The notes beneath the pieces were generated by a model that saw only the letters and a program-made list of their open reading frames with translations, was not told where the DNA came from and ran no database searches. Both the position numbers and the translations under genes were made by a program. Shown here in pieces: positions 18,428 through 27,639 of a stretch of DNA of 64,000 nt. Every line of letters begins with the position of its first letter. Within the stretch, counting starts at the first letter, position 1. Source of the DNA: Myxococcales bacterium (GTDB taxonomy: Bacteria; Myxococcota_A; Polyangia; Haliangiales; Haliangiaceae); NCBI GenBank assembly GCA_016720595.1, contig JADKKI010000018.1, forward strand, positions 124,001-188,000, read 5' to 3'.

Positions 18428-20029
18428 TCAGTTCTGGGCCAGCGCCTGAGCCGGCTCCATCTTGGCGGCGCGGCGCGCCGGGAGGTACCCGCCGAGGATG
18501 CAGAACACGGTCGAAAACCCCAAGGCACTCCCCCAGATCCACGTTCTGAACTCGAACCACGAGTCCGGCTTGAACGGGAATCTCGGGATGTTGGCGGCCG
18601 AGTAGGCGTTCCAGGCGGTACCGATCCCGAGGGCCAGGCCGATGCCCAACAACCCTCCGACGATGCCGATCAGGGCCGCCTCGCCGAGCACGATCAGCTG
18701 GACATCGACCTCGGTGGCTCCGACCGCCCGCATGATCCCGATCTCGCGCTTGCGCTCGGAGACCTGGATGAAGAAGTTGTGGCCGATGTTGATGATCGCG
18801 ATCACGAGGATCGCGATCGAGATGATCAGGAACAGCAGCCGGATCACGAAGATCACGGTGGCGAACCGCTCGCCGAGGTTGTCCTCGAGCCGCAGGCCCT
18901 GCGCGGGATCCTTCAGCCACTCGCCGAACGGCGCGAGCTGGTTGCGGTCCTTCAGCTTGACGATGATCGACGAGTAGGCGCCAGCGGCGTCCTCGCCCAT
19001 GTACTCCTTGTTCCAGCGGGTGATGTACTGGATCGGCATCGTCACGCCGACCTGCATCGCGCGCGAGCTGACCCCGACCACGACCGCCTCGACGCGCCGC
19101 GGCCGCTTCTTGGTCATCGTGCTGGTGCCCGCGATCGTCGTGTTGCCGAGGCCGATCGAGAACCGCATCGCCGACAGACCACGGCTCTGGATCAGGAAGT
19201 TCACCAGGTTCTGATCCGCCATCGGCATGCCGTGCGACTTCGCGAACTGGTTGTTGTAGAGCTCGACCACCGTCGAGCTGAGCACGACGGGGACCCGGTG
19301 CTTGCACATCCGCTCGCTGTCGTCGCAGTAGTAGACGTCCGGATCGGGGCACGGGTTGTAGTACTCGGTGGGCGTGGCCGGTGCGGGTGGCGGGGTGGTC
19401 GCCGAGCCCGCGCCTGCCGAGCCCGAGGCTGCGGCGGGCGGATCGTTCTGGACGCCGGCGCTGCCGGTCCCCCAGTTGTTGTTGTTGTTGCGGAGCACGT
19501 CCTTGGGTGGCTTGCCCGGCGCCTGCCGGACCGAGTCCTCCGGATCGGGAGGCGGCGGCACACACGCGACCCTGTGCGGATCGTTTTGGACCGAGTCCCA
19601 GTCCTTGAACTGCTCGCGGATCCGATCGTCGTCGGTGACGAAGCTGCCGTCGACACCATCGGCGAACCCGCCGACCTCGAACTTGAGATCCGAGCCCTCG
19701 AAGTCTCCACGGCCCGCCGCCGGGAACGCGAGGTTCATGCGCGGCACCGCACTCTGGACCTCGGGCCGCGCCATGATCATCTTGACCGTCGAGTCATCCA
19801 GCCGCTTGCTGGTGTCCTTGCCGAGCAGCGAGACGCGTGGCGCGACGACCTGCACCTCGTCGAGAGGGAACACCTCCTCGAGGACGTGCCCGGCCTTCTG
19901 GGTCAGCGCGAGGAACAGGACGAACGCGCCGATGCCGATCACGATGCCGAACGCCGACAGGATGAAGTGACGTGGGCTGCGCAGGGTGTTCGCGACCACC
20001 ATGCGCACGAGGTTGTTCGCGGGCATCAT
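18428..20029 (-). CDS. MacB/FtsX-type ABC transporter permease with Cys-rich insertion
   Basis: 533 residues. One N-terminal membrane helix (FILSAFGIVIGIGAFVLFLA) is followed by a large periplasmic domain and three C-terminal helices, ending LPARRAAKMEPAQALAQN. This is the MacB_PCD plus FtsX topology of LolC/MacB permeases that move lipoproteins, peptides or lipids by a mechanotransmission mechanism. The ATPase gene precedes it with a four-base overlap (ATGA, 20026-20029). Unusual: the periplasmic domain carries an insertion at about residues 155-245. It comprises a low-complexity Pro/Asn/Ala/Ser stretch followed by a cysteine-rich patch (NPCPDPDVYYCDDSERMCKH), which I do not know from standard family members. 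The substrate cannot be inferred. Confidence 0.85.
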   Translation of the reverse strand: MMPANNLVRMVVANTLRSPRHFILSAFGIVIGIGAFVLFLALTQKAGHVLEEVFPLDEVQVVAPRVSLLGKDTSKRLDDSTVKMIMARPEVQSAVPRMNLAFPAAGRGDFEGSDLKFEVGGFADGVDGSFVTDDDRIREQFKDWDSVQNDPHRVACVPPPPDPEDSVRQAPGKPPKDVLRNNNNNWGTGSAGVQNDPPAAASGSAGAGSATTPPPAPATPTEYYNPCPDPDVYYCDDSERMCKHRVPVVLSSTVVELYNNQFAKSHGMPMADQNLVNFLIQSRGLSAMRFSIGLGNTTIAGTSTMTKKRPRRVEAVVVGVSSRAMQVGVTMPIQYITRWNKEYMGEDAAGAYSSIIVKLKDRNQLAPFGEWLKDPAQGLRLEDNLGERFATVIFVIRLLFLIISIAILVIAIINIGHNFFIQVSERKREIGIMRAVGATEVDVQLIVLGEAALIGIVGGLLGIGLALGIGTAWNAYSAANIPRFPFKPDSWFEFRTWIWGSALGFSTVFCILGGYLPARRAAKMEPAQALAQN

Positions 20030-20748
20030 GCCGGGCCTGCTCCTTCTGCGTAGATCGCGGAGTCGGTGGTCTCGACGATGTTCCCATCGCGCATGGCGAT
20101 CACCCGCTTGGCGACGCTCGACACGCGCCGCTCGTGGGTGACGATCACGAGCGTCACGCCATCCTTCTCGTTGAGCTCCCGGAAGAAGTCGATGACCTCC
20201 TTGCCGGTCTCCGAATCGAGGTTGCCCGTGGGCTCGTCACACAGCAGCAGGGTCGGCGCGCCGAACAGGGCGCGTGCGATCGCGACCCGCTGCTTCTGGC
20301 CTCCCGAGAGCTCGCCTGGTCGGCGGTGCGCGAAGTCCGCGAGGCCGACACGCCGGAGCGCCTCGCGCCCGCGGGCCTCGAGGTCCTTCTTGGTCTGTCG
20401 GGCAAACGAGGCCGGGATCGTCACGTTGCCCAGCACGTTCAGGTGATCGAGCAGGTTGAACGCCTGGAACACGAACCCGATCGACTGGTTCCGTAGCTTG
20501 GCGCGCTTCCCGTCGCCGGCCTTGAGCGTGTCGATCCCGAGGACCTCGACCTCGCCCGCGTCGGGCATGTCGAGCCCGCCGATGATGTTGAGGAGCGTCG
20601 ACTTGCCGGACCCCGACTGGCCGACCAGGGCGACCAGCTCGCCGGCCTCGACGTCGAGGTTGACCCCACGGAGGACCTGGGTCTTCGCAGAGCCGACGCC
20701 GTAGCTCTTGGTCACGTCACGGACGCGGACGACCGGGGCTGCTGCCAC
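20026..20748 (-). CDS. ABC transporter ATP-binding protein (LolD/MacB family)
   Basis: 240 residues from GTG 20748. Walker A is GQSGSGKST, the signature motif is LSGGQKQR, Walker B with the catalytic acidic residue is LLLCDEPTGNLDSETG, and the H-loop is VTHERR. The DEPTGNLDS form is characteristic of the LolD/MacB/FtsE branch whose partners are FtsX-fold permeases, and exactly such a permease follows with a four-base overlap. No membrane-fusion protein (MacA-like) is found beside the pair, so it could act as a lipoprotein or peptide exporter, or a signalling ABC system. It lies downstream of a lipoprotein gene on the same strand, 50 bases away. Confidence 0.9.
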   Translation of the reverse strand: MAAAPVVRVRDVTKSYGVGSAKTQVLRGVNLDVEAGELVALVGQSGSGKSTLLNIIGGLDMPDAGEVEVLGIDTLKAGDGKRAKLRNQSIGFVFQAFNLLDHLNVLGNVTIPASFARQTKKDLEARGREALRRVGLADFAHRRPGELSGGQKQRVAIARALFGAPTLLLCDEPTGNLDSETGKEVIDFFRELNEKDGVTLVIVTHERRVSSVAKRVIAMRDGNIVETTDSAIYAEGAGPA

Positions 20749-20798
20749 GGGCGGACCCTACCACATCTCCGCGTGACGCCTGCGGAACCGGGGCATGA

Positions 20799-22307
20799 CT
20801 ACCGACGGTTGCCAACCGCGGACACCACCAGCGTGCTCCCCTCCACCGTCACCGCGACGTGACCGTCGCGCCACCGCATGAGCCGCTCGACGATCCGGTC
20901 GGTCCGGCGGAAGTCGAGGGCCTCGAGCAGCGCCTTCCAGGCCTCCGCCGGGAGGCCCGGTGGTGCGATGTCGATCGCGGCGACAGGCCCCGCGACCGTC
21001 GCACCGGTGCCGACGATCTTGGCGAGCAGGCCATCGCCGACCGCGGCGAGCGCGACCGCATCGGTCAGCACGTAGTCGACCGAGGCGACCAGCGGGACCG
21101 AGAGGGAGTGCCCCTGGTAGGGACCGAACGTCCGGTTGCGCTCGAGCGCCGAACGGAGCGGGATGTCGTCGAGCCGGCTCTGGAAGTACCGCTTGTGCGC
21201 GAGCTCGAGCGAGATCATCCCCGCGCCCGACCGCTGATCGGGCTCGAAGCTCTGGAGCACGGCGCGCGCCGCGCGGACCCCGTAGCGGTCCAGTGCCTTG
21301 CCGTCCTCGTTGATCGTCGCGAGACACGGCTGCAGCCAGGCCCGCACCGCGAACAGATCCACGTTCCACTGCGCGGCGAGCGGCGCCCGCGACGCGACGC
21401 TCGCGAACCCCGCGGGCCCGGGCAGGATCGCGCGCGACACCGTGGTCGCGGCCGCACCGACGTCGAGCGTCAGCCTCCCCGCGACGTGCTTGGCATCGCC
21501 CTCGATCGCGATCGCCACGCGCCCGATCGGCTCGAGCAGCTTCGCGCAGGCGATCGCATCGGGCACCTTGCCGACGAAGCTCGCGATCAGATCACGGGCA
21601 TCGAGGAAGCCCACCAGCGAGGGCTTGGCGGCCCCGGCGGCCTTGCTCGCCCACTCCCATTGCTTCGACCACCCCGGCCCCTCGGGGCGGTGGCTGCTCG
21701 TGAACCACGCCTGACCATCCTCGTGCGCGAACGGCAGCGAGAAGTGGACCCACAGCCAATCGTTCGCCACAGCCCAGCTGACCTTCACGCTGGCGAGCAG
21801 CTGCGCCGTGAAGATCTCGGTGCCGTCGACGATCACGGATTGCGTGACCAGCCCGCGCTCGCGCTGCCTGTCGAAGAACGCTGCTGTGGCCTCCGGCGCG
21901 GTGAGGTGCGCCACGAACGTCGGAGCGACGTCCTCCGAGAACATCACGATGCCGCCCTCGAGATCGACCCCGATCCCGGCGACCGCATCGGCGCTCAACG
22001 GATCGACCGCGAGCACGCCCGCCAGCTCGCGCGAGACCTCCGCGCCATCGATGCCGGCGAGCACGCCGAGCGAATCGATCACGTCCCGGAGGGAGCGCTG
22101 GGCATCCTTGACCGTCGGTGACGCGAGGACATAGGTCGGATTCGCGGGGACCCAGCGCGTGGCAGGGAAGCCACGGGCGACGGCAGGTGGGGCGGAGTGT
22201 GATGCGGGCCTGCCACCGTGACACCCCAACGTGACCACCAGGGCGGCGAGCACCCCGAAGGCCCCGCGGGCGCCCGAGCCGCGGGGGACCGAACTTGCGA
22301 GCCTCAT
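20799..22307 (-). CDS. Lipoprotein of unknown function (DUF3352-like)
   Basis: 502 residues. The N-terminus has a signal sequence with lipobox VVTLGC (Cys near residue 29), so it is probably an outer- or inner-membrane lipoprotein. The body begins TRWVPANPTYVLASPTVKDA and continues with SLGVLAGIDGAEVSRE. It has alternating beta-strands and amphipathic helices, reminiscent of the DUF3352 group of secreted proteins that contain such YVLASPT-like openings. No catalytic motif is visible. It precedes the ABC ATPase by 50 bases on the same strand, so it could be an accessory of that transporter; this is only contextual. ATG 22307 places the signal peptide correctly. Confidence 0.6.
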   Translation of the reverse strand: MRLASSVPRGSGARGAFGVLAALVVTLGCHGGRPASHSAPPAVARGFPATRWVPANPTYVLASPTVKDAQRSLRDVIDSLGVLAGIDGAEVSRELAGVLAVDPLSADAVAGIGVDLEGGIVMFSEDVAPTFVAHLTAPEATAAFFDRQRERGLVTQSVIVDGTEIFTAQLLASVKVSWAVANDWLWVHFSLPFAHEDGQAWFTSSHRPEGPGWSKQWEWASKAAGAAKPSLVGFLDARDLIASFVGKVPDAIACAKLLEPIGRVAIAIEGDAKHVAGRLTLDVGAAATTVSRAILPGPAGFASVASRAPLAAQWNVDLFAVRAWLQPCLATINEDGKALDRYGVRAARAVLQSFEPDQRSGAGMISLELAHKRYFQSRLDDIPLRSALERNRTFGPYQGHSLSVPLVASVDYVLTDAVALAAVGDGLLAKIVGTGATVAGPVAAIDIAPPGLPAEAWKALLEALDFRRTDRIVERLMRWRDGHVAVTVEGSTLVVSAVGNRR

Positions 22308-22413
22308 GAATCGTCAGTCTTGCACGCAACCGCAGGTGCCGCTGGCCGATACGGGAGCTACCCATGCGGACCTCCATGCACGCGGAGTTTGCTATCGTCG
22401 GGCGGAGCTCGAC

Positions 22414-22749
22414 ATGACCTCGATCGGTGGACCCTCTGGCCTCGGTGGCCCCAAAGGACCCGGTGGCCCCGATGGCCCCGATGGGCCCGACGGCCCCGAG
22501 GGGCCCGACGGTCTCGACACCGTGTCCGGCGCCGACGCCGCCGACGAGGCACAGCGCACGAGCGACATCGATGCGCTCGCCGCCGAGGTCGCGGCCGGGC
22601 GCCTGACCCCGCGGGAGGCGATCGATCAGCTGGTCGAGGCGACGGCGACGCCCGATCTGTCCGCCGCCGAGCGCGCCGAGCTGCGCGAGCTGCTGTCGGA
22701 CCTGGTCGCGAACGATCCGTACTTCAACGGCCTCGCGAACCGCGTCTAG
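22414..22749 (+). CDS. Small collagen-like (GPx) protein
   Basis: 111 residues from ATG 22414, with GGAG seven to ten bases upstream. Residues 4-32 form about nine Gly-X-Y triplets (GGPSGLGGPKGPGGPDGP and so on), many of them GPD or GPE, a short collagen-like tract. The remaining 70 residues are acidic and helical (LAAEVAAGRLTPREAIDQLV, later ERAELRELLSDLV), ending NGLANRV; this C-terminal part looks like a small folded domain. There is no signal peptide. The longer frame starting at 22231 would overlap the divergent lipoprotein and lacks a ribosome site. I do not recognise the family. The gene converges on the next minus-strand lipoprotein with an eight-base gap. Confidence 0.65.
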   Translation: MTSIGGPSGLGGPKGPGGPDGPDGPDGPEGPDGLDTVSGADAADEAQRTSDIDALAAEVAAGRLTPREAIDQLVEATATPDLSAAERAELRELLSDLVANDPYFNGLANRV

Positions 22750-22757
22750 AAACCTGG

Positions 22758-23417
22758 CTAGTAGATCACGTCGCCAACGAAGATCGTCCCGGTCTTCGAG
22801 CCGGCGGGCCCCACGAACTGGACGGCGCGCGTGGCCTTGCGATCGATCTCGATCATCTGGAACGGGCGCGTCATCGGCCGGCCATCGGCATCGTGGAACG
22901 CCGCGATCACCATGATCTGCCCGAGCCGATCGGCCTCGTTGACCAGGTTGGCCTGGACCACGGTCTTGCCGTAGTCGTCGAAGGTGTGGAGGTCCGAGAT
23001 CCGCGCGCGGGGTGGCTCGTCGGGCACCAGGGCCCCGCGGACGACGATCCGGGCCGAGGTCGACGCCGGGCGCGGCAGGCGCTCGGTATCGACCAGGGCG
23101 AACGTGCGGCGCTCGCCGGCCGGGATCCACAGCGACTGCGGTTTCAGGTGCCCCAGGATGTCTCCGCCGGCGGCGGTGAGATCTCCTCCGAGGGTGACGT
23201 AGGCGCCCTCCGGGGCGGTGTTGGCGGCATCGATCAGCACGAACGTCGCCGTCGACGCGAACTGGCCGTCTCCCACCGTATCGGTCCGCAGGCGGGCGTC
23301 GCCGGTCACCCGGATCGTGTCGAGATCCAGCTGCCGCGCCGGCTTGCTCTTCCCACACGCGGAGGCGCCCAGGAGGGCCCCGGCGAGCGAGAGCAGAGCG
23401 AGTGCGCGCACGCGCAC
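22758..23417 (-). CDS. Lipoprotein, hypothetical
   Basis: 219 residues from GTG 23417. The N-terminus VRVRALALLSLAGALLG then ASAC is a signal sequence with a lipobox-like end, cleaved before Cys about 22. The mature protein is beta-rich with repeated strand-turn patterns (TATFVLIDAANTAPEGAYV, later VVQANLVNEADRLG and MIEIDRKATRAVQFVG). This suggests an immunoglobulin-like or transthyretin-like fold, but I cannot name a family. I reject the longer frame reaching 23588 because its extra residues are basic and unlike protein. The 115 bases between this gene and the next upstream gene show no clear promoter. Confidence 0.6.
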   Translation of the reverse strand: MRVRALALLSLAGALLGASACGKSKPARQLDLDTIRVTGDARLRTDTVGDGQFASTATFVLIDAANTAPEGAYVTLGGDLTAAGGDILGHLKPQSLWIPAGERRTFALVDTERLPRPASTSARIVVRGALVPDEPPRARISDLHTFDDYGKTVVQANLVNEADRLGQIMVIAAFHDADGRPMTRPFQMIEIDRKATRAVQFVGPAGSKTGTIFVGDVIY

Positions 23418-23532
23418 ATCATAGCTCAGCCCGGTGCGGAGCCCAGTTCGGGCCGGTCTCAGCCTCGGCGACAGCCGTAGCGAGAGCGTCGGCCAAGACT
23501 CAGGTGACGTCAGGTGGGTCGAGAGCTCGAGA

Positions 23533-23820
23533 TCACGCCGCGATCGTGCGCCGCTTGCCCGTGCCCTCGTGCATCTTGAGCACGTCACGGACCTTCTGGG
23601 GCATCGCGAGCTCGGTCGTGTCGAACGTGGCCAGGGCCGTCGCCACGGTGGTGACGCGCTCCTCGGTGGTCGCCCGCTTGTCCACGATGATGCGGTAGGC
23701 GCCCTTCACGCGGCACAGGCCACCATTGACCACGCTGGTCTGCAGCGGCTCGTAGCTGACCTTGATCCCGAGCTGGTCGGCCGTGGCCTCCAGCAGCTCG
23801 AGCAGTACTTCTGGCTTCAT
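23533..23820 (-). CDS. Small conserved-looking hypothetical protein
   Basis: 95 residues: MKPEVLLELLEATADQLGIK, then a VSYEPL strand, GGLCRVKGAYRIIVDKRATT and a helical end with AMPQKVRDVLKM. Balanced composition and a clean helix-strand-strand-helix pattern make it a real gene. I recall similar short proteins annotated as hypothetical in Myxococcota, without known function. No membrane or signal sequence is present, so it is likely cytoplasmic. It follows the sensor kinase gene on the same strand after a 70-base gap with nothing recognisable in it. Confidence 0.6.
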   Translation of the reverse strand: MKPEVLLELLEATADQLGIKVSYEPLQTSVVNGGLCRVKGAYRIIVDKRATTEERVTTVATALATFDTTELAMPQKVRDVLKMHEGTGKRRTIAA

Positions 23821-23890
23821 GACAGAGCCACAGTACCCATTTGGATCCAGGGCGCAACCTTTCTGTCCGATTCCCGGACGGCAGAGATCG

Positions 23891-25471
23891 TCAGACGATC
23901 GGCAAGATCACGCGAAACGCGGCACCGCCCAGGTCCGAGCTGCTGACGGTGATCTCCCCATGGTGCTGGTCGATGATATTGCGCACGATCGGCAGCCCCA
24001 GCCCCGTCCCCTTGCCAACGGGCTTGGTGGTGAAGAACGGCTCGAAGATCTTCTCGCGATCCGCGTCGGGCACCCCTGGCCCCGAGTCCCCAACCTCGAT
24101 CAGCACCGACGCCGGGCCCTCGACCTGAGCCCGCACGACCACCCTGCCCCCGCTCTCGACGGCGTGGACGGCATTGGTGATCAGGTTGATCAGGACCTGC
24201 TCCAGCTGTCCCGACACCGCCTGGATCACCGGCAGCTCGGGATCGACCTCGACCGTGAGTGTGATCCCGCCCCGCTCCACGAGGTGATCGCAGATCGAGA
24301 CCGATTGCCGGACCACGCTGGACAGATCTACCGACTCGAGATCTCTCCCACTGGGACGGGCGTACTGGACGAGATCGCGAGAGAACCGGAGGATCCGCTG
24401 CGCGCTCCCTCCGATCCGCCGGAGCTTCTCGAGATCGGCGGCGTCGGTCCCCGCCGCCTCGAGCTTGCGGACCAGGTACTCGGCATAGACCGTGATCGAG
24501 GTCAGCGGATTGTTGAGCTCGTGCACCACGCCTGCGGCGAGCTCGCCCAGGGTCGCGAGGCGCTCCGCCCGCACCACCTGTTGCTGGAGTGCGTCGATCT
24601 TCGACTGATCCTGGCCGATCGCGACCACGGCCTCGATCGCTCCGCCCTGGCCACCCGCCCGGCCGACCGGTGCGATGCTCCAGACCGTCCGCACGCCGCC
24701 GTTGGCGCGGGTGGGCAGGACCACCGTGACGGCGGCGTGGTGCTGACCGATCAGGGCCGCCGCGAACGCCGAGGTCAGGTACTGCCTCTGGTCGGCGGTG
24801 ATGAAGTCGCGGATGTCGCGGCCGAGGACCTCGTCGCGTGCGTAGCCGGTGAGCTCGAGCATCGCGCGATTGCAGACCGTGATCCGCCAGCTCCGATCGA
24901 TGCCGAGGATCAGGGCGTTCGCGCTCTCGAGCAGACGGGCCTGGTAGTCCCGGAGGCCGAGCGCATCGTCTTGCAGCCGCACCGTGCGCAGCGCGACCGC
25001 CAGATGGCTCGCCAGCGGCTGGACGACCGCCTCGTCCGAGACGACCCCGTCGGCGCCCGGCGGATACCCGATGTCGAGGACACCGTAGAGCTCGCCTCCT
25101 GCGGCGAGCGGGACCGCGAAGCCCGTGGCCATCCCCGTGAACGGCGAGTCCCAGCGCGGCAGCACCCGGAGCCGTGCGCTCGCTGCGACCGCGCTCTTGA
25201 GCTTCGCGCGCGCGAGCGCCTCCTCGGTGATCGTCACGCCATCGCCCGCCGCCGATTCGCGCACCGCGCCGCCGCGCACGTAGGTGCGAGCCGGATCGCG
25301 CGTGCGAATCTCGAGGACGCGCACGCACAGCGCGCGCCCCGGCAGGAGCGTTCCGAGGAGCGCGAGCGCGCGATCGACGAGGGCGACCTCGGTGGTGGCG
25401 AGCGGGAGCTCCGCGGCGAGCGCCCGCAAGGCCGCGAGCTGCGCCTCGGCCGTCGGCGCGACGAGGGTCAC
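23891..25471 (-). CDS. GAF-PAS sensor histidine kinase
   Basis: 526 residues from a GTG that overlaps the stop of the preceding kinase-like gene (GTGA, 25471-25468). An N-terminal GAF-like domain (about 1-165) and a PAS domain (about 175-290, with ALILGIDRSWRITVCNRAM) lead to a HisKA dimerisation segment. Its phospho-accepting His lies in GVVHELNNPLTSI. A complete HATPase follows (N-box LINLITNAVHAV, G1 DSGPGVP, F-box EPFFTTK, G2 GTGLGLPI). No membrane helix is seen, so it is a soluble kinase. It is probably translated with the upstream protein, which has a HisKA segment but no ATPase domain; the two may form heterodimers or a relay. No response regulator is adjacent. Confidence 0.9.
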   Translation of the reverse strand: MTLVAPTAEAQLAALRALAAELPLATTEVALVDRALALLGTLLPGRALCVRVLEIRTRDPARTYVRGGAVRESAAGDGVTITEEALARAKLKSAVAASARLRVLPRWDSPFTGMATGFAVPLAAGGELYGVLDIGYPPGADGVVSDEAVVQPLASHLAVALRTVRLQDDALGLRDYQARLLESANALILGIDRSWRITVCNRAMLELTGYARDEVLGRDIRDFITADQRQYLTSAFAAALIGQHHAAVTVVLPTRANGGVRTVWSIAPVGRAGGQGGAIEAVVAIGQDQSKIDALQQQVVRAERLATLGELAAGVVHELNNPLTSITVYAEYLVRKLEAAGTDAADLEKLRRIGGSAQRILRFSRDLVQYARPSGRDLESVDLSSVVRQSVSICDHLVERGGITLTVEVDPELPVIQAVSGQLEQVLINLITNAVHAVESGGRVVVRAQVEGPASVLIEVGDSGPGVPDADREKIFEPFFTTKPVGKGTGLGLPIVRNIIDQHHGEITVSSSDLGGAAFRVILPIV

Positions 25472-27615
25472 GAGCGCTCCTTCAGCGCATCACGCACATC
25501 GGGCGCATCGCGCACGTCGGGGGCACCGCGGGCGTCGAGCTCACCCAGGTCACCGAGATCTGTGACCGTGGGCTGCATCCCGACCTCTCCGGGTGGCTGC
25601 ACCGCGAGGAACTCGCCGGTGAGGCTGTCGTCACCCATCGCGATCGGGATCGAGGGATCGCTCTCCGGCGCGGCGCGATCGAGATCGAGCATGCGCGCCG
25701 TCCCGACGTAGTCGGTGGTCTCGTACTTGGTGATCCGGCCGATCTTCTTGACGATGCCCGCCATGCGCTCGGCCTCCGACATGATGATGCCGACGGCACG
25801 GAGGTGCTGGGCCGCCTTCTCACTCTGGCGCTGGATCAACTGCGCGTACCCCATGATCGACGTCAGCGGCTGGTTGAGCTCGTGTGCCGCCGCGCCCGCG
25901 AGCTCGGCGACGAGCGCTTGCTTCTCCGAGAGCTGGAGCTTCTGCTGTGCATCGAGGAGGCGTTGCTCCATACGGATCCGCTCGCGGAGGTCTGTAAGGA
26001 TACCGACGGTCGCGGCCTCGCGCTCGCCTTCGTACACCACCGATGCGGTCATGCTGACCGGGACGATCTCTCCTGCCGCGATCCGGACCTCCCGGCGAGT
26101 CTGCTCGAGCCGCCCCACGCCACCATACGAGGTCGACCGCAACATCCGCATGATCTGGTTCGCGCCGCCCTCCTCGTAGAGGTCCCACACGGGCAGCTTG
26201 CCGATCACGTCGCTCTGGCGGTACCCGAACAGCCGCTCGGCACCCTGGTTGAACAGGATGATCGTCCCGCGCATGTCGGCGGCGATGATCGCGTCGACGG
26301 TGGAATCGATCAGCCTCTCGAGGAACTCCTTGGTCGAGCGCAGCTCGTGCTCGAGTGCGCGCTCCGCCGTGACGTCGCGGAACGCGAGGATCACCGCGCC
26401 GGTGCCCGCGAGGACCGTCGAGGTCGAGACCGAGACCCAGATCGGCGAGCCGGACGTCGTCGACAGCTGGAGATCGAACGAATCGACGTTGGCGCCGGCC
26501 AGCACGCGCGACACCGTGTCCCCGATCTGCGCGCGCTGTTCGGCGGCGACGAGATCCACCAGCTCGGAGCCGAGCAGCCCGTCGCGGGCGAAGCCGGTGA
26601 TCCGCTCGGCCGCGCGGTTGACGAACAGGATCCGCCCGCCATCGTCGAGCACCACCACGCCGTCGGCGCCGGCCTCGAAGTGCTCCTTCAGCGAATCGAT
26701 GCCGCGCAGCCGGCGCTCGGCCTCGTACCGTGCGCGCGAGATCCGGTGCGTCTGATCGCGCAGGCTCTCGAGCACCGCGCCATGGCGCAGGTGTGCCGCG
26801 GTGATGCTCGCGATCAGCTTCCCGAGCTCGAGGCCGCGCGGGCCCACGTGTCCCGTGCCTGGCTGTCGCTTGCGCAGCAAGATCACCCCGAGCGGGCGCC
26901 CGCGCCACTGCACGGGGAACACCGCGATGCCGCGGACCCGCCGCGACGACAGCATGTCTGCGATCTGTGCGGTGAGCGGATGGAACAGCACGTCGTCGAT
27001 CAGCACCGGGGCGAGCGTGCGGATCGCTTCGACGATCTCGGGATACTCGGCGATCGCGAGCGTGAACCGCTGCAGCGGCTCCGCATCGGTGGCGGCGATC
27101 ACGAACGCGTGATCCGAACCCTCGATGTGCGCCACCAGAGACGCCCGATCGAAGCCGAGCACGCCCGCGGTGATCCCGAGCATCTGGACCAACGCTTCGG
27201 CGTCATCGCCGTTGGCCGTGAGCACCTCGTTGACCTTGGCGAGGGCCTGCGCGCCCGCGACGTCCTTCCTGACGAGGCGGAGCAGGTTGCGGCAGCGCAC
27301 CGCGAGCATCGCGGGCGGTAGCGGGTGCCGCGCCACATCGGTGGCGCCCGCCGCGAGGGCTTCGGTGACGGCGGTCGGCGGGATCGCCGCCACGACGGCG
27401 AGGATCGGGACCTCGGCGAGAGCCGGGATGTCTCGCGCCTCCGCCACCAGGTGGGCCGCGTCCGACCCGGTGACGATGATCAGCGCCGGCAGACCGGCCG
27501 AGAGCGACAGCGAGGTATCTCCTCGGGCCGGCAGCCCACTCGATGCGAGCTGGGTCACCAGCGTGGCCCGTTCGGGCTCGCTGCCACCGAGCACGACGAT
27601 GGTTGACGCCTCCAC
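25468..27615 (-). CDS. GAF-PAS-PAS-HisKA protein lacking the kinase ATPase domain
   Basis: 715 residues. The N-terminus (about 1-115) resembles a degenerate receiver domain (TIVVLGGSEPERATLVTQLA) in which the usual phospho-acceptor Asp pattern is not clear. A GAF domain (about 130-270) and two PAS domains follow (GVVVLDDGGRILFVNRAAER; AIIAADMRGTIILFNQGAER). A HisKA helix with AAHELNQPLTSIMGYAQLI then carries a conserved His. After that helix the protein should enter a HATPase domain; instead it has about 100 residues of acidic low-complexity tail with repeats of DVRDA. It therefore cannot phosphorylate itself in the usual way. It overlaps the following complete kinase by four bases, suggesting trans-phosphorylation or a regulatory, sensory-only role. 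Confidence 0.8.
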   Translation of the reverse strand: MEASTIVVLGGSEPERATLVTQLASSGLPARGDTSLSLSAGLPALIIVTGSDAAHLVAEARDIPALAEVPILAVVAAIPPTAVTEALAAGATDVARHPLPPAMLAVRCRNLLRLVRKDVAGAQALAKVNEVLTANGDDAEALVQMLGITAGVLGFDRASLVAHIEGSDHAFVIAATDAEPLQRFTLAIAEYPEIVEAIRTLAPVLIDDVLFHPLTAQIADMLSSRRVRGIAVFPVQWRGRPLGVILLRKRQPGTGHVGPRGLELGKLIASITAAHLRHGAVLESLRDQTHRISRARYEAERRLRGIDSLKEHFEAGADGVVVLDDGGRILFVNRAAERITGFARDGLLGSELVDLVAAEQRAQIGDTVSRVLAGANVDSFDLQLSTTSGSPIWVSVSTSTVLAGTGAVILAFRDVTAERALEHELRSTKEFLERLIDSTVDAIIAADMRGTIILFNQGAERLFGYRQSDVIGKLPVWDLYEEGGANQIMRMLRSTSYGGVGRLEQTRREVRIAAGEIVPVSMTASVVYEGEREAATVGILTDLRERIRMEQRLLDAQQKLQLSEKQALVAELAGAAAHELNQPLTSIMGYAQLIQRQSEKAAQHLRAVGIIMSEAERMAGIVKKIGRITKYETTDYVGTARMLDLDRAAPESDPSIPIAMGDDSLTGEFLAVQPPGEVGMQPTVTDLGDLGELDARGAPDVRDAPDVRDALKERS

Positions 27616-27639
27616 GCTCGCCCGACCGTACCACGCTGG

